Source: Microcystis viridis FACHB-1342 (GTDB lineage: Bacteria > Cyanobacteriota > Cyanobacteriia > Cyanobacteriales > Microcystaceae). Taken from it: DNA of 45,459 bases. Of this stretch, positions 1 through 8,790 are shown piece by piece (the stretch's first letter is position 1; every line of letters starts with the position of its first letter). The DNA lies in contig NZ_JACJSV010000038.1 in NCBI RefSeq assembly GCF_014698335.1, positions 1-45,459 on the forward strand, given 5' to 3'. A program made the translations under genes and the position numbers. Under the pieces are notes generated by a model, which was not told the DNA's origin, searched no databases, and saw nothing but the letters and a program-made list of their open reading frames with translations.

Positions 1-393
1 AGTAAATATAGCTTGTTAAAAAATGAAAAAGATTTAACGGAAACCCAAAAAATCAAACTAGAAGCTATCAAAGAAAATTTCCCAAATTTGAAAAAGATGC
101 ACGAGTTAAAGGAAGAATTTAGAAAGATTTATGAAACCTCAGAGAATCCGACAGAAGGACTGCTATCCATCTCGGACTGGTTGGCAAAATCCTCCAGTGT
201 TTTTACCAAGAGTTGTCAAACAATCCGAAACTGGTTTGGAGAAATCATTAGTTATTTCGAGCGAAGGACAACTAATGGGGTGGTCGAGGGAATCAACAAT
301 AAACTTAAACTAATAAAACGGAGAGGCTATGGCTTTAGAAACTTTCGGAATTTTTGGGTTAGAAGTATGTTGTCTTGGCATCTTGTCTGTTGA
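1..393 (+). pseudogene. ISL3-family transposase, C-terminal part (cut by window start)
   Basis: The frame is open from base 1 to a TGA at 391-393, so only the C-terminal ~130 residues of the transposase are visible. The end carries the conserved block TTNGVVEGINNKLKLIKRRG followed by YGFRNFRNFWVRSML, which is the typical C-terminus of ISL3 (DDE) transposases and includes the catalytic-Glu region (VEGINN). An IS transposase moves its own element by cut-and-paste. Whether the gene is intact upstream cannot be seen. About 20 bp after the stop lies a stretch (404-421, GGGTAACGAAGAGCCTCG) that looks like the right terminal inverted repeat of the element; this is inferred, because the left end is outside the window. 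Confidence 0.85.
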
Positions 394-507
394 TTTAGCA
401 TAAAGGGTAACGAAGAGCCTCGATTATTTTTTATTCCTAGGATGAGCGCCAACGGTTCGACCGATTCACGGCCCACCTCGCGCCCCTCCATCGGACAAAC
501 GAAATGC

Positions 508-1710
508 CTAGTACGCGACCGGAATTCGCGGGGCGTTCGCGGGAATTCCGTAGAGCCGCGCGCCATTTTCGTAGAGGATCTTTCTCTTCACGCTGTCGGT
601 AATATCGATCCGATCAATCATTAAATCAACGGCACCTGGAAAGGGCGCGTCGAAATGGGGAAAATCGCTGGCGAATAAGAGCGTGTCCTCGAAACCCGCG
701 TCGATCAGGGTCGGCAGAAGCGGATCGTCCGCGTCAACACCGAGGAAACATTGCCGCTTGAAATAGGTGCTGGGTTTTTCCGGTAATAGAGCGTGATCTT
801 TCGCGAAAAATTCCGCGTGACCGTCCATGCGATTAAACCAAAAGGGCGCCCAACTAGCCCCACTTTCCATAAACCCGAAACGAAGACGCGGAAAACGCTC
901 CATCACACCGCCGGTTATTAATAACAGGACCGCCATCATCTGCTCGAAAGGATGACTGATCATGTGTCCCTGCATGGTGTTGTGAATTCGTTCCACGCCG
1001 ATTCGGGGAATGTTGGCCACGCCGTAGCCTTCATGAAACATGACGGCGATTCCAGCCTCCTGACAGACAGACCACAATCTTTCATAATTGGGATGATCTA
1101 CATTAAGACCGCCCACCGTATTCGGTCGCAACATCACCGCCGAGAAACCTTTGTTCCGAACTCGTTCGGCCTCTTCAACCGCCAGAATCAAATCCTGTTG
1201 GGGAAGGATGGCGATCGGATTGAGACGACCCTCGCTATCGGCACAATAATCCGCTATCCAATTGTTATAAGAACGGGTCACTTCCAGCGCGAAAGCGGAA
1301 CTTCGGAGCGCCGGTAATAAACCGAGCACTTTGGAGGGAAAAATATAGGTGATATCGATGCCTTCGGAGTCCATCGCCGTCAATCGATCGGCCGGATTCA
1401 GTCCCCCTTTTTTGAGCGCTTCCAACACGGTGATCGCGGCTGGGTCATCTTTTTGCCAGCTTCCAGGTGTATAGGTAGCGCCTTGGGTTTTCCCGAACCA
1501 CGCGGCGGCGGTTGGCTGGCCGTGAAAGGTCGCGGAAGGTTGTTCGATGATCCTACCTTCCGCATGGAGTTGTGAATTTTCATAACCGGGCATCCAGTCC
1601 GCGTACTTTTTCGGCATCGTTTCTCGCCACCAACTATCATCGTTCGGCAAAACGATATGACTGTCCGCGTCTATTACCTGGAAACTCACTCTCCGTTTAA
1701 CTCTTCGCAT
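508..1710 (-). CDS. Amidohydrolase-2 family metal-dependent hydrolase
   Basis: A 400-residue protein with the hallmarks of the amidohydrolase_2 TIM-barrel family (relatives: ACMSD and 2,6-dihydroxybenzoate-type decarboxylases). Visible motifs are the N-terminal metal-binding DADSH (D14-H18), a central histidine in AVMFHEGYG, a late RFGFMESGASW block and the C-terminal ASDFPHFD with the conserved Asp. The length fits the family, and no signal peptide is seen, so it should be cytoplasmic. The substrate cannot be predicted. The gene stands alone, runs towards an IS end and is clearly richer in G and C than nearby genes, with many CCGG, CGCG and TTCG steps and no GCGATCGC palindromes. I infer horizontal acquisition. 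The ATG at 1710 is the first in frame before the DADSH strand, but no convincing ribosome-binding site precedes it. Confidence 0.85.
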   Translation of the reverse strand: MRRVKRRVSFQVIDADSHIVLPNDDSWWRETMPKKYADWMPGYENSQLHAEGRIIEQPSATFHGQPTAAAWFGKTQGATYTPGSWQKDDPAAITVLEALKKGGLNPADRLTAMDSEGIDITYIFPSKVLGLLPALRSSAFALEVTRSYNNWIADYCADSEGRLNPIAILPQQDLILAVEEAERVRNKGFSAVMLRPNTVGGLNVDHPNYERLWSVCQEAGIAVMFHEGYGVANIPRIGVERIHNTMQGHMISHPFEQMMAVLLLITGGVMERFPRLRFGFMESGASWAPFWFNRMDGHAEFFAKDHALLPEKPSTYFKRQCFLGVDADDPLLPTLIDAGFEDTLLFASDFPHFDAPFPGAVDLMIDRIDITDSVKRKILYENGARLYGIPANAPRIPVAY

Positions 1711-1897
1711 ATATTCGCTCCAAAAGTTTCTCTAAACTACGGTTGTAACGATTCCGATCAAGGAATTGACACGATACCAGAGATGCGCGTAGTTCGGCGC
1801 TCCCCCCGGTAAACCGGTCGATCGGAACGAAAAATCGACTTTTCTCTCCAGATTTCGACGGTTAGCACAAAGTACGATCTTTGTCAACTTTCTTAGG

Positions 1898-2012
1898 TAA
1901 CGCGATGTGCAGCTAAAAACGACAGAATCAGGGTTCCAGAGGATACTTTATCTCTGCTGATTTCTGAAAGCCTTGTAAATCAAGACTAAAAATATAGTTG
2001 CACACGGGGTTA
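1898..2012 (-). mobile_element. 115-bp MITE family A, copy 1
   Basis: Near-identical in length and sequence to 33342-33456 and 35633-35747, but inverted. Its ends are imperfect inverted repeats of the form TAACSCSRTGTGCAACTA; this copy has AGCTA in place of AACTA at one end. It has no coding capacity, so any movement would need a transposase in trans. Confidence 0.88.
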
Positions 2013-2099
2013 ATTTATTTGCACTAACTCATAGTAACTGTTCCTATGTGCTGGGATAATCCAAAAAACGCAAGTTTTTTAAAATTGGTCAAAAAGTTC

Positions 2100-2200
2100 G
2101 GCGTTGTCAGATCAGAATATGAAAGATGCAATGCAATCCTTGCTATCAAAGTAATTTGAGTTCCAAGCTGATTCGGATCATCTTTCAATTTGACAACGCC
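2100..2200. mobile_element. 101-bp MITE-like element with 10-bp perfect terminal inverted repeats
   Basis: It begins GGCGTTGTCA and ends TGACAACGCC. The similarity continues inward, with GAAAGATG near the left end answered by CATCTTTC near the right end. A further partial repeat (TCTGACAACGC) follows at 2206. It is non-coding and only one complete copy is seen here. Confidence 0.7.
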
Positions 2201-2280
2201 CTTTATCTGACAACGCTTGATTTTCTCTCCTTGAGTGTGTGACTGCTCACCTCTTTGTAATAAACCTACACCTGTCAGGA

Positions 2281-2330
2281 TGGGGGTGTAGGGTGTGGGG
2301 TGTGGGGAAGTGGGGAAGTGGGGAGAAGGG
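2281..2330. repeat. G-rich short tandem repeat tract
   Basis: Iterated GGTGTGG and GGGGAAGT units on the plus strand. The tract resembles the complement of the CCCCACA repeats at about 28074-28099. Confidence 0.7.
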
Positions 2331-2375
2331 AGAATAAATAAAAATAATCTCCTGTCTCCTGACTCCCGAATAGGA

Positions 2376-3407
2376 CTATTTTTTCAACTGCTTAACCGCT
2401 TGATAGATTTCGGGTAAACGCTTGTAAGCGGCTGCTGCCTTGAGGAATAGTTTATGAGGCATAGCAGGAGAGCCAGAAACCACTTCTCCTGCCCCAATAT
2501 CGTTGTGAATGCCAGTTTGGGCAGTTGCGATCGCACCGTCCCCGATCGCTGCTTGATTGGCAATGCCCACCTGTCCTGCTAAAATAACCCGATTGCCCAA
2601 TTTTACGCCTCCTGCCATGCCTACCTGTCCTGCTAGGGCGCAAGCTTGGCCAATTTGGCAATTATGGGCAATATGGACGAGATTATCGATCTTAGTCTGG
2701 CTACCGATGCGGGTTTCTCCCACTGCCGGACGATCCACGGCGCTATTACAGCCAATTTCTACGCCATCTTCTAAGACCACGATACCCGATTGTTCCATCT
2801 TAAACCAGCCTTCGGGAACCGGCACAAAACCGAAGCCCTCCGCACCGATAACAGCGCCACTGTGGATAACGCAATCATTGCCGATTTGTACCCGTTCGTG
2901 AATGGTACAGTTAGCGTGGAGAGTTGTGCGATCGCCAATATGTACCCCGGGGTAAACAACGGCGTTAGGATGAATGCACACCCCATCACCGAGGATGACA
3001 TTCGCTTCTACCACAGCATGGGCCCCAATGGCAACTTTATGGCCGATTTTAGCCGATGGATGCACCACGGCGGTGGCGTGAATGTAGGGTTGGGGCTGAA
3101 AGGGTTGATAGAATAATTTGATGGCGTGGGCGAATAAAAGTCGGGGATTGGCACTAGCTAACCAAACGATACCGCGTTCGTCGGCCTGTTGTTGTAAATT
3201 GGCATCCAGGGGCAGAATTAGGGCAGTAGCCTCAGTTTTGGCGACAAAGGAAGCAAATTTTCCCCCTTCGATATAGCTAATCGTATCGACTAGGGCGGTT
3301 TCGATGGGAGTTATGGCTTTAATTTGGGGATTTCTGTCGGGATAGGCAGTTAAACTGTGAGCAGAGACTAAAGGGCTTAATTTTTGGGCAATTTCACTAA
3401 ATTTCAT
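2376..3407 (-). CDS. lpxD: UDP-3-O-acylglucosamine N-acyltransferase LpxD
   Basis: A 343-residue LpxD, the third step of lipid A synthesis, which transfers a 3-hydroxyacyl chain from acyl-ACP to the amino group of UDP-3-O-acylglucosamine in the cytosol. The N-terminal ~95 residues form the uridine-binding domain (FAKTEATALIL region). Residues ~100-310 are the left-handed parallel beta-helix of hexapeptide repeats (IGHKVAIGAHAVVEANVILG and onward), with the catalytic-type His in LVHIAHNCQIG. The C-terminal helical arm ends in YQAVKQLKK. Length is typical. Neighbours are not lipid A genes, so it seems to be a single transcription unit. The ATG at 3407 is preceded by AT-rich sequence with no clear ribosome-binding site. 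Confidence 0.95.
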   Translation of the reverse strand: MKFSEIAQKLSPLVSAHSLTAYPDRNPQIKAITPIETALVDTISYIEGGKFASFVAKTEATALILPLDANLQQQADERGIVWLASANPRLLFAHAIKLFYQPFQPQPYIHATAVVHPSAKIGHKVAIGAHAVVEANVILGDGVCIHPNAVVYPGVHIGDRTTLHANCTIHERVQIGNDCVIHSGAVIGAEGFGFVPVPEGWFKMEQSGIVVLEDGVEIGCNSAVDRPAVGETRIGSQTKIDNLVHIAHNCQIGQACALAGQVGMAGGVKLGNRVILAGQVGIANQAAIGDGAIATAQTGIHNDIGAGEVVSGSPAMPHKLFLKAAAAYKRLPEIYQAVKQLKK

Positions 3408-4131
3408 AAATATATATTGCGATCTAGATAGGGCTGATGATAGGATGGTCTAAGAGTCTAAAACTATACCGATAATCTTGTCGTTATTATAGTCAAAAAA
3501 GTTGCCAGTTTTTTAGGGAATAATTCCTGTTTTCCATTTCAACAAAGCCGACATCGATCTAGAGCAGTTTTTCAGATAAGTTTGCTCTCTCCAAAACTGA
3601 TTGAGTTGACTTTTTAATACTTGATCGAGTTAATAAAATTGACCCGAACAGTATTAAGGTGATCGGAGTTGATGGTTAGGCAACTGTTGGAAAATTTAGG
3701 GGAAAAATTACTGACTCTCCCCAAGAAAGGCTAAGATATACCAGCTTAAAACTGGCTGAATATTTTCCCACTCGAGAGACAATAAACTTCGCTAAAAAGG
3801 AGAAGCTAGAGAAAAATCAGCTTAAAAACCCCGTAGTTTCACGACGGCTTTTGTTGATTTCTTCGGAACCTTGATCGGTCACGGCAATTAAAGACGCAGC
3901 GAATCGCTATCTTTTAGGCTTTGTCGTTGAGACTAAACTGGAAACCCTGGCCCAACAATCGGCAATCAGTGGGGATTGCCAACGAGTGCCACCTTCTCAA
4001 CCTTTGAGCTGCCAGTCATTACCGCCGCAGAGAGCGCAGTGAGCAGATCAAATCTACAATACCAGATTTTCAAGTGGGGAATCTGGGTTAAAATAGACCG
4101 AGAAAGTTAACAAAAAAATTGTCTCGCTCAA
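3408..4131. other. ~720-bp intergenic region, content unresolved
   Basis: No open frame of convincing quality and no known RNA recognised. It must hold the promoters of the divergent lpxD and ABC-ATPase genes. The part around 3830-4050 is more GC-rich than the AT-rich 3420-3780 and could be a decayed gene or an RNA, but I could not assign it. Confidence 0.4.
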
Positions 4132-4149
4132 GTGGGCGAAAATCAGCTT

Positions 4150-5175
4150 ATGACCCTTGCGGTGGCGATCAAAAACTTAAAAAAATCCTACGGTCAGACA
4201 GCAGCGGTTAAAGATATCTCCTTTACCGTGGCAGCGGCAGAAATCTTCGGTTTACTCGGTCCCAATGGTGCGGGGAAAACCACCACGATTCGCTGTCTTT
4301 GCACCCTTGCTAAACCCGATGGCGGCAAAATCGAGGTGGGGGGTGTCGATGCCCTGAATAACCCCAAATCCGCCCGTAAACGCCTGGGTTACGTTGCCCA
4401 AGAAGTCGCCCTCGATAAAATGCTCACCGGCCGGGAACTGTTGCAACTACAAGCGGCTCTCTATCACATTCCCGCTCAAAAGTCAAGAGAGCGCATCAAA
4501 GAATTAATAAATCTTTTAGGATTAGAGGAATACGCCGACAAAAAAACAGGAACCTATTCCGGCGGCATCAAAAAACGGCTGGATTTAGCTGCGGGATTAC
4601 TGCATCAGCCGGAGGTTTTGGTGCTGGATGAACCGACTGTGGGACTCGATATCGAAAGTCGTTTGATTGTCTGGGATTTTCTGCGACAATTGCGGGCGGC
4701 CGGAACCAGTGTATTAATTACCAGCCATTATCTCGAAGAAATCGACGCTTTGGCCGATAACTTGGCAATTATCGACAATGGTATCGTCATCGCTCGCGGT
4801 ACCCCCTCACAACTGAAGGAGCAACTGGGTGGCGATCGCATTACCCTGAAAGTGCGGGAATTTTCCCCAGAGGAAGAAGCTTTCCAAGCGAAAGAATTAT
4901 TATCCCGTCTGCCTTTTGTCGAAGAAGTAATCGTTAATACCGCCCAGGGTAACTCCCTGAATCTCATCGTCACGGCCAATAGCAATCCTTTAAGCAAAAT
5001 TGAACAAACCCTAGCCGAATCGGGATTACCCGTGTTTAGCATGGCCCAATCCCGTCCTAGTCTCGATGATGTCTATCTAGCAGCTACCGGACGCACCCTG
5101 ATGGATGCGGAAATTGCCGCCGCCAGCAGTCGCGACCTGAAGGCGGAGAAAAAACAAGCGATGAAGGAATCCTAG
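4150..5175 (+). CDS. ABC transporter ATP-binding protein, DrrA-like
   Basis: An ATPase subunit of an ABC exporter of the daunorubicin-resistance (DrrA) class. From the ATG at 4150 the protein has 341 residues. Walker A is GPNGAGKT (37-44), the signature is SGGIKKR (from S137) and Walker B is VLVLDEP (D160-E161). A C-terminal extension beyond ~230 matches the accessory domain usual in this class. A GTG at 4132 would add six residues, but the ATG directly precedes the first strand (LAVAIKNLKKSYG), so I prefer it. No membrane permease gene is adjacent; the next gene is an SDR, so the partner must be encoded elsewhere. Substrate unknown. It acts at the cytoplasmic face of the membrane. Confidence 0.9.
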   Translation: MTLAVAIKNLKKSYGQTAAVKDISFTVAAAEIFGLLGPNGAGKTTTIRCLCTLAKPDGGKIEVGGVDALNNPKSARKRLGYVAQEVALDKMLTGRELLQLQAALYHIPAQKSRERIKELINLLGLEEYADKKTGTYSGGIKKRLDLAAGLLHQPEVLVLDEPTVGLDIESRLIVWDFLRQLRAAGTSVLITSHYLEEIDALADNLAIIDNGIVIARGTPSQLKEQLGGDRITLKVREFSPEEEAFQAKELLSRLPFVEEVIVNTAQGNSLNLIVTANSNPLSKIEQTLAESGLPVFSMAQSRPSLDDVYLAATGRTLMDAEIAAASSRDLKAEKKQAMKES

Positions 5176-5257
5176 ACCGGCGAGAAAGGCAGTAATATTG
5201 CCCAATTGTCCCGTTAAATCATCTATAATTGGACAGATCGACTATCTATCCATCAAT

Positions 5258-5953
5258 ATGAAAGATAAACGGGTATTGCTGACCGGCGGTACGGGAGGAC
5301 TGGGTTTAGGAGTCACTCCGGCGGTTTTACACCATGGCGGTCATCTAACCATGACCTATCGGGAGGAAAGGGAGGTAGCTCGTCTGAAATCTCGGCTGAG
5401 TGCGGCGGAATTTGAGCGTATTCGCTTTGTCAGGGTGGATTTAACCCAAGAAACTGCCGTGGCTAGATTAATTGATGATCTCGGTCGGGTCGATGTTTTA
5501 ATTCATCTAGTCGGGGGTTTTACCATGGGGGCGACGGAGGAGTTTAGCTATGAAGATTGGCTAAAAATGTTTGATTTAAACCTCCATAGCACTTTTTTAC
5601 TGTGTAAACACTGTTTGCGCTCGATGAAACTTCATAATTATGGTCGTATCGTCACTATCGGTTCTCGTGGTGCCGTACAACCGGGGGCAAATTTGGCCGC
5701 CTATTGTGCCTCGAAAGCGGCGGTAGTGGCTTTAACCCAAGCGATCGCAGAAGAAACCAAACAGACTAATATTACCGCTAACGTGGTTTTACCAAGTGTT
5801 ATCGATACTCCGAGCAACCGGGAAGCGATGGGAGAGGCAAAGGCCAAGGACTGGGTAAGTCCCCAATCTCTAGCCGAGGTGATCTGTTTTCTAGCGGGGG
5901 AAGGGGCGAAAGACTTGCGCGGGGCGGCAATTCCCGTCTATGGTTCCCTGTGA
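5258..5953 (+). CDS. Short-chain dehydrogenase/reductase (SDR)
   Basis: An NAD(P)-dependent SDR of 231 residues. It has the Rossmann TGGTGGLG motif near residues 9-16, the acidic FVRVDLTQ strand, a VLIHLVGGF block in place of the NNAG motif, a serine in GSRGA and the catalytic YCASK (Y149, K153). An upstream TTG at 5198 would add 20 residues with no conserved character, so the ATG at 5258, right before the first strand MKDKRVLLTGG, is chosen. It follows the ABC ATPase by ~80 bp on the same strand and could share its transcript. Substrate cannot be predicted; the family includes many reductases of lipids and small metabolites. Confidence 0.88.
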   Translation: MKDKRVLLTGGTGGLGLGVTPAVLHHGGHLTMTYREEREVARLKSRLSAAEFERIRFVRVDLTQETAVARLIDDLGRVDVLIHLVGGFTMGATEEFSYEDWLKMFDLNLHSTFLLCKHCLRSMKLHNYGRIVTIGSRGAVQPGANLAAYCASKAAVVALTQAIAEETKQTNITANVVLPSVIDTPSNREAMGEAKAKDWVSPQSLAEVICFLAGEGAKDLRGAAIPVYGSL

Positions 5954-6021
5954 GTGTTTTTTGTCTTCGGGCTGATACACTGATGACGGCGCTCGCTCTT
6001 GCTAAAAATTGGGTTTAATTT

Positions 6022-6705
6022 ATGCTTATTCCGATTCTTATCAGTGTTACTATCTTACTTTTATCCTATCTGCTCGGTTCAATTCCCACGGGTTATTTAA
6101 TCGGTAAATACAGCAAAGGTATCGATATTCGTGACTATGGTTCCGGTTCCACCGGGGCCACCAATGTGTTGAGAACTCTGGGAAAAACTGCCGGGGCGAC
6201 GGTGTTATTAATTGATATGTTAAAAGGAATGGCGGCGGTAGCCCTGGCACGAGGACTATATTTTATTGATGTCAATCTTCTCCCAGAAAGTTGGTATTAT
6301 TGGTTAATTATCGGGGCAGCATTGGGAGCAATCATCGGTCATAGTAAATCGATTTTCTTGAATTTTAGTGGTGGTAAATCCGTCGCCACCAGTTTAGGGG
6401 TTTTATTAGTGATGAATCCCCTAGTGGCTTGCGGAACTTTGGCGAGTTTTTTAGTTATTCTGGCACTTTTCCGGATTGTTTCTTTAGGTTCAATTATTGG
6501 GGCGCTGGTGGTCAATATTTTAATGATTGTTTTGGGTCAACCTCTCCCCTATATTTTATTTAGTTTGATGGGGGGAATCTATGTGATTGTTCGTCATCAG
6601 GGTAATATTAAAAGATTGTTGGCAGGCACAGAACCGAAAATAGGTCAGAAAGTACAGCCATCATCGGAATTAGGTTACAGCGTTTCTTCTACAGATGAAG
6701 TGTAA
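6022..6705 (+). CDS. plsY: Acyl-phosphate:glycerol-3-phosphate acyltransferase PlsY
   Basis: The integral membrane enzyme that acylates glycerol-3-phosphate with acyl-phosphate to make lysophosphatidic acid, the first step of membrane lipid synthesis. Its 227 residues include the three family motifs: GSIPTGYLIGK (~20-30), GSGSTGATNVLR (~41-52) and the GHSKSIFLNFSGGKSVAT block (~112-129), separated by hydrophobic helices. Length is usual for cyanobacteria, with a short polar C-terminal tail. The ATG at 6022 directly precedes the first membrane helix. It is on the same strand as the SDR 68 bp upstream. Confidence 0.95.
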   Translation: MLIPILISVTILLLSYLLGSIPTGYLIGKYSKGIDIRDYGSGSTGATNVLRTLGKTAGATVLLIDMLKGMAAVALARGLYFIDVNLLPESWYYWLIIGAALGAIIGHSKSIFLNFSGGKSVATSLGVLLVMNPLVACGTLASFLVILALFRIVSLGSIIGALVVNILMIVLGQPLPYILFSLMGGIYVIVRHQGNIKRLLAGTEPKIGQKVQPSSELGYSVSSTDEV

Positions 6706-7157
6706 CCTAATTTCCTATCGTCTCTAGACGACTGGCTCATGTTTCCCGTTCCCTAAAACCAGAGACTTCCTAACTCACCCTTAAGATAACTGGTACTAAA
6801 TCTGTTGAGTATAGGCTACATATCAGGACAGGCAATAGGCAATAGAAGCAATAAATAATTCTTTAAATAACCGGATTTAGCATCACCCTTAATTATTGTT
6901 TTCCTAAGCCTAGTTTTCTGGTTACTTTAAAGTTGGTTTCGGTGTTTGATAGGGTTTGGGACTAATCGAAGGGACTATCAAAAGCAATAAAACGGTGGTG
7001 CATTCCCATAGGATAATATCGGTCAGTTGAGTGCCTTTTTTAACTAGCCATCTCTGCCGCTAGTTTAGAAAATTGGTGTAAGTCCCTAAAGATAGTCTCA
7101 AGTTTCTCACAACACAAAGACTACCCGATCAACTATACCCAAAATCGCTCGATCGAT
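6706..7157. other. Intergenic region between convergent genes
   Basis: It lies between the 3' ends of plsY and the conserved protein at 7158. It contains the 89-bp repeat at 6794-6882. I see no gene in the rest and no clear terminator hairpin. Confidence 0.6.
6794..6882. mobile_element. MITE family C, copy 1 (about 89 bp)
   Basis: Starts TACTAAATCTG and ends CCGGATTTAGCA, giving imperfect inverted ends around ACTAAATCYG. The interior (GAGTATAGGCTACATATCAGG, AATAAATAATT) aligns with 14639-14722. Non-coding. Confidence 0.75.
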
Positions 7158-8663
7158 TTAGCGTTTGCGTTTGAGTAATTTAGAAATGCGTCGATCATAC
7201 CGCAACCAACGCCAAATTTTAATAACCAATTCCTCTACCCATAAAATGATCGCATCTAATCCCTCTAAAATCCGTTCTAAGGGGTGTTTAACGTAGCCGA
7301 CGGGGGTTGATTCGGTTTCTAACCATTCCTCGTTAATTGGTTGAATTATCTCCTTAGCATAGCGGGGATCTAATTGGGTGGCGGGGGGAGATTCTCTGGC
7401 AGTAATTTCAGCGGCGGCCGGGGGGATTTTTTGTAAAGATTTATTTTGTTTTTCTTGACTAAAAGCTTTTTTTGTGGTATCAGGCTCGGCTGGTGTGTCT
7501 GGGGACTGGCGAAGGGAATTAGCGGGGTTAAGGCGGGGTTTTTCGGAGTCTTGGGGGGAAATAGCCAATATATCGGCGGATTCTAGCCAATTTTGCTCGC
7601 TGACGGCGGAAAATGTCAGGGATTGGCGAGAGGAAAAGAAGTGATCGATCGCCGCTTGGATGAGTTTGCCGATCGTGAAGGGATCCGCTTGGGTTTGTTT
7701 TTCTAGCCAATCCTGGAGACGTTGCTTGAAGGTGATCAGCAGAGAATTAGGAAGACTTAGGGGATATTTTGCCGATAAAGCGGGGGAATCAGCACTATAT
7801 TCTAAATTATTCTTCTCTTTTGCCCAGAAATGCTCGATCGCCGCATAAATTAACCAATAAAGTCGCCAGAGATAGGAGGAATTTTTCTCCAGATTCGGGG
7901 ACTGGTTAACGAGATCGGAAGGTAGGTTAGAGGTGTGGCTAACACTGCTGGGGATTGCGGGGGAGATAGCGAGAAATTTAGCCTCGAAAATTGCTAATTT
8001 TTCGTCAATAACTTCTAAAATCGCTTGGGAATTTAAATTAGGCAGTGGTAAGGAGGGTGGTGTCGGGGTTTTGACGAGATGGGATTCTTGGAATAGATTT
8101 ATCGCGATCGCGATTTGTCCCTGTTGTTCCCAGCGTAGTAGGTTCCAAAACCAACGTATCGGAGGCAAGACAGAATTTTTATCGGTAAAATTTGGTAATA
8201 AAGGCGGATATTGAGGATTTAATCGCTTAATTCTCCGTTTTTCGAGGGCGTAGTTAGCCAGTGCCGTCCTAATTTGTTTTTCTATTTGTCTTTGGGTTTG
8301 ATTATCGGTGATTTTAACAGTCTGGTGATCGTTAGTGACGAAAACTAAAGCTTGATCCTCTAAATCGGCTGCTATGCCAATAAATGCCGTTTCTTGGTCA
8401 GATAAGCTCTGTAGAAATTCCGCGATCGCATCCGTCCCCTCTTTGCCGGGGGGTGATAATTGTTTCTGGAGACTGTTCCCCAATTGATTAGCCGTCACCC
8501 GCAGCGATTGTATCAGTAAATAGACGGGATAGATGGCTATTTGCAGGGCAAGAGCGATCGCATTTTGACCGCGACGGGAAACGCGGCCGAGGTTATCTTT
8601 CAGACGGATCAAGCGACGGTTGATCAGGTTGAACAGTCGGCTTTTATAGGGATCGGCAGCCAT
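7158..8663 (-). CDS. Conserved hypothetical cyanobacterial protein, 501 aa
   Basis: A large protein whose function I do not recognise. The N-terminus (residues ~1-70) contains an amphipathic or hydrophobic stretch (NAIALALQIAIYPVYLLIQSL) that could associate with a membrane. The middle is helical and rich in Gln, Leu and Trp. Residues ~385-430 form a Pro/Ala/Ser-rich low-complexity linker, and the C-terminus is basic (RYDRRISKLLKRKR) after a short aromatic segment (ILWVEELVIKIWRWL). No catalytic motif is evident. The frame contains host-like GCGATCGC sites, so it looks like a resident gene. It is transcribed alone, divergent from the tRNA-Glu gene. The ATG at 8663 is the first reasonable start. 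Confidence 0.8.
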   Translation of the reverse strand: MAADPYKSRLFNLINRRLIRLKDNLGRVSRRGQNAIALALQIAIYPVYLLIQSLRVTANQLGNSLQKQLSPPGKEGTDAIAEFLQSLSDQETAFIGIAADLEDQALVFVTNDHQTVKITDNQTQRQIEKQIRTALANYALEKRRIKRLNPQYPPLLPNFTDKNSVLPPIRWFWNLLRWEQQGQIAIAINLFQESHLVKTPTPPSLPLPNLNSQAILEVIDEKLAIFEAKFLAISPAIPSSVSHTSNLPSDLVNQSPNLEKNSSYLWRLYWLIYAAIEHFWAKEKNNLEYSADSPALSAKYPLSLPNSLLITFKQRLQDWLEKQTQADPFTIGKLIQAAIDHFFSSRQSLTFSAVSEQNWLESADILAISPQDSEKPRLNPANSLRQSPDTPAEPDTTKKAFSQEKQNKSLQKIPPAAAEITARESPPATQLDPRYAKEIIQPINEEWLETESTPVGYVKHPLERILEGLDAIILWVEELVIKIWRWLRYDRRISKLLKRKR

Positions 8664-8741
8664 GGATTTTGGGCGATAACATCTTCATTTAGACTATCCT
8701 ATTGTGCAAGGGCGGGATAAAAAAATTTTTTGCTAAAACCC

Positions 8742-8770
8742 TTGACTCTAGGAAAGATTATTGTTATATT
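8742..8770 (+). promoter_or_regulatory. Sigma70-type promoter of tRNA-Glu
   Basis: TTGACT at 8742-8747 and TATATT at 8765-8770 with a 17-bp spacer, ending 20 bp before the mature tRNA. Both boxes are close to consensus. Confidence 0.75.
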
Positions 8771-8790
8771 TAAAAAGGTCTGAAATCCAA

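Larger units (their letters stand above)
1711..2375. other. Repeat-rich intergenic region
   Basis: A gene-free spacer between the acquired amidohydrolase and lpxD. The first ~185 bp resemble the GC-rich amidohydrolase DNA, after which composition becomes host-like. It holds a 115-bp MITE (1898-2012), a 101-bp element with perfect 10-bp terminal repeats (2100-2200) and a G-rich purine tract (about 2281-2330). The foreign-like composition seems to stop at the 115-bp MITE. Confidence 0.7.

Noticed and set aside
952-1317. Plus-strand open frame inside the amidohydrolase gene
   Set aside because: It lies wholly antisense to a well-supported family member, has no ribosome-binding site and no recognisable motif; high GC explains the long frame.
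2557-3116. Plus-strand frames opposite lpxD
   Set aside because: Shadows created by the hexapeptide repeats of LpxD; no initiation signals.
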